Assembly (NCBI GenBank): GCA_900758075.1
Contig: CAAEQF010000127.1
Span: forward strand, 1-17,312
Direction of reading: 5' to 3'
Origin: Coriobacteriia bacterium
GTDB taxonomy: Bacteria > Actinomycetota > Coriobacteriia > Coriobacteriales > QAMH01
DNA length: 17,312 nucleotides
The translations under genes were made by a program, and so were the position numbers. Under the pieces are notes generated by a model, which saw nothing but the letters and a program-made list of their open reading frames with translations, was not told the DNA's origin and did not search any database. Below, piece after piece: positions 8,044 to 13,634 of the stretch. Position 1 is the stretch's first letter, and each line of letters starts with the position of its first letter.

Positions 8044-8808
8044 ATGCCCATCGGACCCGCGCGTATGCCCTTGATGGACCACCTCGGCGAGCTGCGCCGC
8101 AGGCTCATGATCATCGTTGTCTGCCTGTTGGTATCCGCCTGCGTGCTCTATATGATCTCGCCCCAGATCATCGAGTTTCTCACGTTGCCCATCCAAGAGT
8201 TCATCCCCGACAAGCTCGTCGTGCTCAACGCCTTCGGCGGCTTCAGCCTGAAGTTCCTGGTTGCGCTGTTTGCCGCGGCCGTCGTCTGCAGCCCCATCAT
8301 CTTCTGGGAGATTCTCGCGTTCTTCCTTCCCGCGCTCAAGCAAAACGAGCGCAGAATGGTACTGCCAACCTTCTTCATCGCCGTCGCGCTGTTCGTGCTC
8401 GGCATGGTGTTCTGCTATGCGTTCTGCCTGAACGCGGCGTTCCAGTTCCTCATGGGCGAGAGTGCGTCGATCGGCACCGTCATGCCCGAAGCGGCAGACT
8501 ACGTCAAATACGTCATCTTGTTCCTGCTCGCCTTTGGCATCGCCTTCGAGCTTCCGCTCGTCGTGTTCTACCTCATCTTGTTCGATATCGTGCCGTACAA
8601 GACCATGCGCGCCAACTGGCGCTACGTCTACATCGGCCTCATGGTGCTTTCCGCTGTCGTCACGCCGGACGCTTCCCCCGTGACGATGGTCATCTTGTTC
8701 GCGGCCCTGCTCGCCCTGTACGAGGTCGCGCTGTTCGTGGCGCGCATCGCTCTCGCGCGCAAGATCAAGCGCCAGAAAGAGGCCGAGGAGCAAGAGGAAA
8801 CCGAGTAG
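8044..8808 (+). CDS. tatC: Sec-independent protein translocase TatC
   Basis: This 254-residue polytopic protein is the receptor for twin-arginine signal peptides in the cytoplasmic membrane. Near the N-terminus it has MPLMDHLGELRRRL, the conserved cytoplasmic signal-binding segment. The central FLLAFGIAFELPLVVFYL and the later SAVVTPDASPVTMVILF are hallmark TatC stretches with the conserved Glu and Pro. About six hydrophobic segments can be counted, and the tail is short and highly charged. I prefer the ATG at 8044, with GGTGAG four bases upstream, over the in-frame GTG at 8035, whose GAGGA is only two bases away; a third possibility is the ATG at 8065. The stop is followed two bases later by the hypA ATG, so tatA-tatC-hypA-hypB look like one transcript. 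Confidence 0.95.
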   Translation: MPIGPARMPLMDHLGELRRRLMIIVVCLLVSACVLYMISPQIIEFLTLPIQEFIPDKLVVLNAFGGFSLKFLVALFAAAVVCSPIIFWEILAFFLPALKQNERRMVLPTFFIAVALFVLGMVFCYAFCLNAAFQFLMGESASIGTVMPEAADYVKYVILFLLAFGIAFELPLVVFYLILFDIVPYKTMRANWRYVYIGLMVLSAVVTPDASPVTMVILFAALLALYEVALFVARIALARKIKRQKEAEEQEETE

Positions 8809-8810
8809 CC

Positions 8811-9182
8811 ATGCACGAGATGTCGCTTTGCCAGGGAATCTTCGATTCGGTCGTGCCCGTCGCCAAGGCAAATGGGGCGACCAAAATCACCGAAATCACG
8901 CTCACCATCGGCGACATGACGATGGTGGTGCCCGAGGCTATGGAATTTGCCTTCGAGGCACTGTCGGAAGACGACCCGTTGCTCGAGGGCGTCAAGCTCA
9001 CGATGAACTTCGTCACCCCAAAATCGCGCTGCCTCGACTGCGGTAACGAGTTCGAGCACGATCGCTTCCACCTGCACTGCCCCAAATGCAACAGCGACGC
9101 GACAATACTCATTGCGGGACGAGAACTTGAAGTGGCCTCGATGGAAATCGAGTCGCCCGACGACGAAGAAGACGAGGGGTAA
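8811..9182 (+). CDS. hypA: Hydrogenase/urease nickel incorporation protein HypA
   Basis: This 123-residue protein delivers nickel to the large subunit of [NiFe] hydrogenase, working with HypB. The N-terminal Met-His-Glu, whose H2 and E3 are the known nickel ligands, is intact (MHEMSLCQGIFD). The zinc site is C74, C77, C90 and C93, in CLDCGNEFEHDRFHLHCPKC. VVPEAMEFAFEAL is also typical. The length is close to the usual 113-120 residues plus a short acidic tail (PDDEEDEG). It begins 2 bases after tatC and ends 2 bases before hypB. Putting Ni-chaperone genes directly behind Tat genes makes sense because hydrogenases with a Tat-exported small subunit need both. No hydrogenase structural gene is in the window. 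Confidence 0.95.
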   Translation: MHEMSLCQGIFDSVVPVAKANGATKITEITLTIGDMTMVVPEAMEFAFEALSEDDPLLEGVKLTMNFVTPKSRCLDCGNEFEHDRFHLHCPKCNSDATILIAGRELEVASMEIESPDDEEDEG

Positions 9183-9184
9183 AC

Positions 9185-9841
9185 ATGGCGCACATTGATC
9201 TGGAAACCAAGATTCTGAACAAGAACGACCGTCAGGCCGAGGAGAACCGCAAGCTTCTCGACGAAAAGGGCATCTATATGGTCAACCTGCTCGCGAGCCC
9301 CGGCTCGGGCAAGACCTCTACCATCGTCGCGACAATCAAGGCACTCAAGGACAAGTACCGCATCGCCGTCATCGAAGGCGATATCGCAAGCGACGTCGAC
9401 TCGCAGACCATCAAGAGCATGGGCATTCCCGCCGTGCAGATCAACACGGCTGGCACCTGCCACCTCGAGGCCGACATGCTCAAGCGCGCGCTCGACGTCA
9501 TCGATCTCGACAACACCGACCTCATCTTCATCGAAAACGTTGGCAATCTCGTATGCCCGGCCGATTTCTACCTGGGAGAGAACATCAAGGCGATGATCTT
9601 GTCCGTCCCCGAAGGCGACGACAAGCCCCTCAAGTACCCCGGTATCTTCCAGGTATGCGAAGCCGTCATCCTCAACAAGGTCGACGTGATGCCTGCCTTC
9701 ACCTTTAACGAGACCCTGTTCAACGAGCATATCAACGACCTCAACCCGTCCGCAGCCGTCTTCCGCATCGCCGCGGTCAAAGACGACGGCGTCGACGAGT
9801 GGGCGGCATGGCTCTCCAAGCAGATCGAGGCCGCCAAGTAA
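9185..9841 (+). CDS. hypB: Hydrogenase nickel incorporation GTPase HypB
   Basis: This 218-residue GTPase drives nickel insertion into hydrogenase together with HypA. The P-loop is in LLASPGSGKTSTI (about residues 35-47). IEGDIASDVDSQTI supplies the conserved Asp of switch I, and GTCHLEADM carries the Cys-His nickel/zinc site at the GTPase domain. FIENVGNLVCPADFYLGE is a diagnostic HypB stretch, and LNKVD is the guanine-specificity NKxD motif. The N-terminal CXXCGC and poly-His metal-storage extensions of some homologues are absent, so this is the short form. The ATG has GAGGGG 6-7 bases upstream, inside the end of hypA. The stop is followed by 120 bases before the FNT-family gene, including a strong hairpin. 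Confidence 0.96.
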   Translation: MAHIDLETKILNKNDRQAEENRKLLDEKGIYMVNLLASPGSGKTSTIVATIKALKDKYRIAVIEGDIASDVDSQTIKSMGIPAVQINTAGTCHLEADMLKRALDVIDLDNTDLIFIENVGNLVCPADFYLGENIKAMILSVPEGDDKPLKYPGIFQVCEAVILNKVDVMPAFTFNETLFNEHINDLNPSAAVFRIAAVKDDGVDEWAAWLSKQIEAAK

Positions 9842-9901
9842 GACACTGCCACGAATCGAGACAAGCTCGCAACCGTTCGCCCGACTGCTCCGAATTGAAG
9901 C

Positions 9902-9961
9902 CCCCCTTTTGCCGACTGACTCTAAACTGTGAGTCACGACCGCAGAAGGGGGATTGTTTTT
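9902..9961 (+). terminator. Hairpin with T-run directly before the FNT gene: terminator or attenuator
   Basis: The arms CCCCCTTTTGC (9902-9912) and GCAGAAGGGGG (9942-9952) pair over 11 positions with one G-U wobble. An inner pair, TGACTC (9917-9922) with GAGTCA (9931-9936), continues the structure. ATTGTTTTT follows, and the ATG of the next gene starts at 9962. It looks like an intrinsic terminator for the tatA-hypB transcript. The right arm AAGGGGG is also the only ribosome binding site for the next gene, 9 bases before its ATG, so the hairpin could gate both transcription and translation. I saw no convincing separate promoter between 9842 and 9901. Confidence 0.75.
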
Positions 9962-10795
9962 ATGTCCGATTACACGCCAACAAATGCACCAGCGCAAGTG
10001 ACCGAGCTCATGCTCGCCGGAATGACCGGCAAGTCGAAGCTCCCCCTCGTGAAGATGTTCCTGCTGGGAATACTCGCCGGCGCGTTCATCGCGTTTGGCG
10101 CGGAGGCTTCGAGCCTTGCCGCGCACAACGTCACGCAAGTCGGAATCCAGCGGCTCATCATGGGCTGCGTCTTTCCCGTCGGCCTCATCATGGTCGTTTT
10201 GCTGGGCACAGAGCTCTTCACCGGCAATTGCATGATGGTTGCGGCGGTGGCCGATAAACGCGTCAAGCTCGCTATGCTGCTGCGCAATTGGATCGTGGTC
10301 TACCTTGGCAACCTGATTGGGGCGGCCCTCATCGTGCTGCTCGTGAGCGCGACGGGGCAGCTCGGGTACAGCTCGAATGGCCTGGCGGTGCTCACGATCA
10401 AAATTGCCGCCGCCAAGACGGGGCTGAGCTTTGGGGCCGCGTTTGCGGGGGGCATCCTCTGCAACGCACTTGTGTGTATCGCTGTCCTGTTGGCCATGGC
10501 CTCGAAGAGCATCATCGGCAAAATCGCCGGCATCTGGTTTCCCATCATGGCGTTCGTGCTTTCCGGGTTCGAGCACAGCGTCGCCAATATGTACTACATC
10601 CCCGCGGGCATCTTCGCCTCGATGAATCCAGCCTACGCTGCCGCAGCGCAGGAAGCCGGTGTCAACATGGCGAACCTCAATGCCCTGGGATTCCTGGGCA
10701 ACATCGTCCCCGTCACGCTCGGCAACATCGTCGGCGGCGCCGTCATCGCGCTTGTCATGTGGTTCTGCTTCGCGCGCGATAAGAAGCAGGCATAG
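9962..10795 (+). CDS. Formate/nitrite transporter (FNT) family channel
   Basis: This 277-residue channel of the FocA/NirC/HSC family sits in the cytoplasmic membrane and passes small monovalent anions such as formate, nitrite or hydrosulfide. GTELFTGN (82-89) and the central SGFEHSVANMYYIP with H205 match FNT signatures; the histidine corresponds to the gating His of FocA. NALVC at 168-172 is also conserved. About six hydrophobic segments are visible. I chose the ATG at 9962 because AAGGGGG lies 9 bases upstream; an in-frame start at 9929 would lie inside the hairpin and adds MSHDRRRGIVF, which is not family-like. The substrate cannot be told from sequence. Next to hydrogenase maturation genes, formate is a reasonable guess, but it is only a guess. 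The gene is convergent with mtnA. Confidence 0.9.
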   Translation: MSDYTPTNAPAQVTELMLAGMTGKSKLPLVKMFLLGILAGAFIAFGAEASSLAAHNVTQVGIQRLIMGCVFPVGLIMVVLLGTELFTGNCMMVAAVADKRVKLAMLLRNWIVVYLGNLIGAALIVLLVSATGQLGYSSNGLAVLTIKIAAAKTGLSFGAAFAGGILCNALVCIAVLLAMASKSIIGKIAGIWFPIMAFVLSGFEHSVANMYYIPAGIFASMNPAYAAAAQEAGVNMANLNALGFLGNIVPVTLGNIVGGAVIALVMWFCFARDKKQA

Positions 10796-10883
10796 CGCAC
10801 GCCGCAGTGTTCGAATGCAGTCGAACCGCCTGGAGGCAATCGCCGTGAGCAGGCACACGTTGCAACATGGCGCACACGCTTAT

Positions 10884-10925
10884 AGGTGAACTTAAGCTTG
10901 CAGTCGTGAAACCTTAAGTTCACCT
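10884..10925. terminator. Perfect 13-bp inverted repeat between convergent genes
   Basis: The arms AGGTGAACTTAAG (10884-10896) and CTTAAGTTCACCT (10913-10925) pair perfectly around a 16-base loop. They lie between the end of the FNT gene at 10795 and the end of mtnA at 10948, which converge. This is the usual place for a bidirectional terminator, but no T-run follows the stem on either strand, so the role is not certain. A protein-binding site is an alternative. Confidence 0.55.
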
Positions 10926-10947
10926 GAAAGGCAGTGAGCGAGAAGCA

Positions 10948-12144
10948 CTATGCGGTTTCTGCAAGACCGCTTTCGTCAGCTGCGGCCGTACCCTCGTCTT
11001 CGGATGCAGCTTCGGTAATGATCTTGGTGATCAGCTCATGCGGCGTGACGTCGAACGCCGGGTTGAACACGTCGGCATTGCGCGGAGCGACATCAACCCA
11101 TGAACCCCTGCTCAAAATGCCGCGGACCTCGCGGGGGTCGCGCTCCTCGATTTCAATCTGGTCGCCCAAGGCGAGAGAGTAGTCGAACGTCGTGCGCGGC
11201 GCTGCGACGAAGAAGGGCACGTCATGGAACCGGGCGAGCACGGCGAGCTGGTACGTGCCAATCTTGTTGGCGACGTCTCCGTTGGCGCAGATGCGGTCGG
11301 CACCGACTATCACGGCATCGACCTCGCCCTTCTTCATGAGAGCGCCCGCCATGTCATCGCAGATGAGCGTGTAGGGAACACCGGCGCGGCCCATTTCCCA
11401 TGCCGTGAGGCGTGCGCCCTGGTCCACAGGGCGCGTCTCATCGACCCACACCTTCTCGATGAGCCCTTCCTCGAAGGCCTTGTAGATCACCGCCGTTGCC
11501 GTCCCACGGTGCACCGTCGCGAGCGAACCGGCGTTGCAGTGTGTCTCTACACGTAGCTTGCGCCCCTTTCGCTTGGATAATTCCGCGAGGAGCCTGGCAC
11601 CATTTTCGCCGATGGCAATCGACATCTGCTTGTCTTCTTCGGCGATCTCGATTGCGCGATGCTCAATCGCCTCGACGATCTGCGGCATGGTTGCGTTTGC
11701 GGCAAAGCCCGCTTGGGCGAATTCGAGCATCTGCTTGGCACCCCATGAGAGGTTCACAGCAGTGGGACGCACGTTCGCGACCTTCTTCACGACCTTTTTG
11801 AGTGCTGGAATGAACGCCTCGCGCTCGAGCATGACTTTCTTGGTGGCGGCGTCTTTTTGTGCCCACTCGATGGGCCACTCGTTTTTCGCCCAGAGCACGA
11901 CGGCAAATGCGCCGGACACGCCGAGTGCCGGAGCACCGCGCACGGCAAGGTCGGCGATGGCGTCGCATACTTGCTTGGCGGTAAAGCAGTCGAGATATTC
12001 CAGGTCGTGGGGCAGCTTGCGCTGGTCGATGAGCGTGAGGTGCGCGGCGCCCCCATCGGCACCCGTAGCGGTGAACTGAGAGGGAACCCACGCGGGTGCA
12101 GTTGGGTTCCAGGTGACGGTGTACGGAAGATCTTCGATTGCCAT
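10948..12144 (-). CDS. mtnA: Methylthioribose-1-phosphate isomerase (eIF-2B alpha family)
   Basis: This 398-residue enzyme interconverts 5-methylthioribose-1-phosphate and 5-methylthioribulose-1-phosphate in methionine salvage. DLAVRGAPALGVSGAF (about 65-80) is the phosphate-binding block. THCNAGSLA carries C203, matching the catalytic cysteine. VDETRPVDQGARLTAWE (234-250) and VGADRICANGDVANKIGTY, with D283 as the catalytic aspartate, are all diagnostic. The ATG at 12144 has GGGAGAA at good spacing. The last 20 residues are an acidic Ala/Glu-rich tail beyond the usual end. No other methionine-salvage gene is in the window, so the enzyme could serve a shunt that handles methylthioadenosine or 5-deoxyadenosine products. 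A ribose-1,5-bisphosphate isomerase role is less likely but belongs to the same superfamily. Confidence 0.92.
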   Translation of the reverse strand: MAIEDLPYTVTWNPTAPAWVPSQFTATGADGGAAHLTLIDQRKLPHDLEYLDCFTAKQVCDAIADLAVRGAPALGVSGAFAVVLWAKNEWPIEWAQKDAATKKVMLEREAFIPALKKVVKKVANVRPTAVNLSWGAKQMLEFAQAGFAANATMPQIVEAIEHRAIEIAEEDKQMSIAIGENGARLLAELSKRKGRKLRVETHCNAGSLATVHRGTATAVIYKAFEEGLIEKVWVDETRPVDQGARLTAWEMGRAGVPYTLICDDMAGALMKKGEVDAVIVGADRICANGDVANKIGTYQLAVLARFHDVPFFVAAPRTTFDYSLALGDQIEIEERDPREVRGILSRGSWVDVAPRNADVFNPAFDVTPHELITKIITEAASEDEGTAAADESGLAETA

Positions 12145-12212
12145 GGTTCTCCCATTGCTCGACGTTGTTGAACATGGGTCTGAGTTTATCGCAAGGTACC
12201 GAAGCCACAGCG

Positions 12213-12268
12213 CAAAAAGAAACCGGGTGCGTCATCTCCTTTTGGGGGAGCGACACGCCCGGTTTGCT
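12213..12268 (-). terminator. Intrinsic terminator downstream of the YagU-like gene
   Basis: Read on the minus strand, AAACCGGG and CCCGGTTT pair (12258-12265 with 12220-12227), with a further three-base extension beyond a mismatch. TTTCTTTTTG follows at about 12212-12220. It lies 68 bases beyond the stop of the YagU-like gene (12334) and 68 bases before the mtnA start, so it can end the first transcript before mtnA. No other feature is seen in the remainder of 12145-12333. Confidence 0.75.
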
Positions 12269-12333
12269 TTGGGGTGCTTGTCAGTTGCGGTGCGTAGGCC
12301 CTTTTTGCTCGGGCCGCGACACTTGGAACCGTA

Positions 12334-12891
12334 TTACTCGAGGTAGATGAGCGTGTTGACCTTCTGATGCTTGATCAGGAAGAACACAGTTGCGGCAATC
12401 GACCAGGCCCACACGACGTGGCCGAGAATCTCGCTGAAGTGCTCCTCAAAGGGCTGGTCCCACGGAGCGGGAACCGTGCCGAACGGGGGCATCAGGATGA
12501 CGTGCCAGGCAACCCAGATGATGAGGCCGTAGACAGCGCCCCGGGCCATGCCGACCTGCTTCCACTTCTGGATGAGAAGGATGAACAGAATGGAGAACAC
12601 GATTGCAAAGCTGAAGTACAGCAGCAGCGTAAACGGCATAACAGGCTGCCCGTTGTAGTAGACGATGCTGAAGATGACGTCATCGGGGAAGCCGAGCTGC
12701 TGTGCCATGTGCTGCGGCGGGTTGATTGCGTTGCGGGCCGTGATGCGCGGGGGGATGTTTTCCCGACCGATCTTGCCCATGCCGGAAATCATGCCGGCGA
12801 TTCTTGTGCGCGAGGCTCCGGGTGTCGTATACCGTCCCTTCGAAAGCCCCGGCAGACTGACTTGCCTGTTCCTCTGGAAAAAAGACGACAC
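12334..12891 (-). CDS. YagU-like (DUF1440) inner-membrane protein, start uncertain
   Basis: The C-terminal 130 residues match the YagU family: a helix near MPFTLLLYFSFAIVFSILFI, then KWKQVGMARGAVYGLIIWVAWHVILMPPFG, then PWDQPFEEHFSEILGHVVWAWSIA, as in E. coli YagU, a protein linked to acid resistance. The GTG at 12891 is preceded by AGGGGACAT and gives 185 residues. The frame stays open to an ATG at 12987, but that extra stretch is AGG-rich and not family-like. An in-frame ATG at 12792 is another candidate. The first transmembrane helix expected before IPPRITARNAINPP is weak here: only IAGMISGMGKIG is moderately hydrophobic. The gene may therefore have a short first helix or a degenerate 5' end. 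The product's function in this host is unknown. It is set off by its own terminator. Confidence 0.7.
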   Translation of the reverse strand: MSSFFQRNRQVSLPGLSKGRYTTPGASRTRIAGMISGMGKIGRENIPPRITARNAINPPQHMAQQLGFPDDVIFSIVYYNGQPVMPFTLLLYFSFAIVFSILFILLIQKWKQVGMARGAVYGLIIWVAWHVILMPPFGTVPAPWDQPFEEHFSEILGHVVWAWSIAATVFFLIKHQKVNTLIYLE

Positions 12892-13011
12892 ATGTCCCCT
12901 CGTCACCCAGTTCGCCGATTTCACCCAGTCCTGATTTTGACACGAGGGAGCGCTCCTACCCGCCCTTTTCGTGAAAACTGTCTGCATCGCTTACCGTGAC
13001 GAACATCGCAC

Positions 13012-13039
13012 TTGACAACTAGTTAGTTGTAGATAACAT
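13012..13039 (+). promoter_or_regulatory. Promoter for the FeoB-associated gene with overlapping feo-type operator
   Basis: A perfect -35 TTGACA (13012-13017) is followed by a 16-base spacer and TAACAT (13034-13039). Within the spacer, ACAACTA-GT-TAGTTGT (13015-13030) is a perfect 7-bp dyad. The 17-base AGTTAGTTGTAGATAAC (13021-13037) is similar to sequences upstream of feoA and feoB. A regulator binding here would cover the -10 box, which fits repression. A metal-sensing DtxR or Fur family protein is likely but not shown. Confidence 0.65.
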
Positions 13040-13081
13040 ATTTAGATATACATAACTTATCAAGAGGAAGAGGTGTGCACT

Positions 13082-13348
13082 ATGCCTCAAATAGCGGGAA
13101 TGAGCATCGGAAGCTGGATATTGCTCGCCGTCATCATTGCCTGGGCAGTCATCGCCATCAAGGTATATTTCTTCGGTGGCTTCAAGAAAAAGGGTGGAAA
13201 ATCTAAAGTCGGATCGTGTTGTGATACCGGCGACGATGATTTCACCGTCTCCTTCTCCGCCTGCTCGGGCTGCTCCAAGCGCAACGGCTGTGCCTCAGCT
13301 GCAACATCTCGCAACGCTGTCGTACCAACTATCAAGCCTCAGAAATAA
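13082..13348 (+). CDS. FeoB-associated Cys-rich membrane protein
   Basis: This 88-residue protein has one transmembrane helix at about residues 10-30 (SWILLAVIIAWAVIAIKVYFF). A basic patch follows (GGFKKKGGKSK), then a cysteine-rich region with six cysteines: SCCDTG, SACSGCSKRNGC. This is the layout of the small FeoB-associated Cys-rich proteins found next to feo operons in many Gram-positives; the last 15 residues extend beyond it. Its exact role in FeoAB ferrous iron uptake is not known. I chose the ATG at 13082, with GAGG eight bases upstream; an in-frame GTG at 13073 would overlap that site. It is on the strand opposite feoAB and convergent with feoB, but has its own promoter with the shared motif, so it is likely co-regulated rather than co-transcribed. 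A terminator follows. Confidence 0.85.
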   Translation: MPQIAGMSIGSWILLAVIIAWAVIAIKVYFFGGFKKKGGKSKVGSCCDTGDDDFTVSFSACSGCSKRNGCASAATSRNAVVPTIKPQK

Positions 13349-13372
13349 TCAAAGCAATCGACCCTGTATATT

Positions 13373-13410
13373 AGTGGGCGCTTCAGTAAACTGGAGCGCC
13401 CACTTGTTTT
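13373..13410 (+). terminator. Strong intrinsic terminator after the FeoB-associated gene
   Basis: AGTGGGCGCT (13373-13382) pairs perfectly with AGCGCCCACT (13395-13404). The stem extends inward through a wobble to CAG/CTG, leaving a TAAA loop and about 14 paired positions. TTGTTTT follows. It lies 25 bases beyond the stop codon at 13348. Confidence 0.9.
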
Positions 13411-13483
13411 GTGCCGATGGGGGGATGTGGTCAACCCTCAGAAAACGAGACGATGCCCACGACTCCTCATTGACTTGTGACAT

Positions 13484-13626
13484 CTCGCATCGATTGCACG
13501 AAAACAGTGGCAGTGCCACTCATCTCGCGCTTACTGCACGGGAACCGTGGCAGTGCCACTCATCTGCTGCACACCGCACGGAAATGGTGGCAGTGCCACT
13601 CATTTCACGCGCGGTGCACGGGAATA
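13484..13626. repeat. 40-bp tandem repeat array with palindromic core
   Basis: The 17-base GTGGCAGTGCCACTCAT occurs three times without change, at 13507-13523, 13547-13563 and 13587-13603, exactly 40 bases apart. GTGGCA-G-TGCCAC is an inverted repeat with one central base. The remaining 23 bases per unit vary but keep a second block, YGCACGGRAA. A fourth degenerate copy of that block precedes the first core (GCACGAAAAC, 13496-13505), and its CATCTCGC (13481-13488) also matches unit 1. The array lies between the terminator and the feoB stop, in the 286-base gap 13349-13634, where I see no gene. It is not a CRISPR: units are too short and only three are exact. Function is unknown. Confidence 0.8.
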
Positions 13627-13634
13627 AACGCTTC

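Noticed and set aside
8765..10858. 697-codon minus-strand open frame opposite hypA, hypB and the FNT gene
   Set aside because: Antisense shadow of three recognised genes, His- and Asp-rich composition, no recognisable domain.
13484..13626. CRISPR array
   Set aside because: Only a 17-base exact core at a 40-base period, with semi-conserved rather than unique intervening sequence, and no cas genes nearby.
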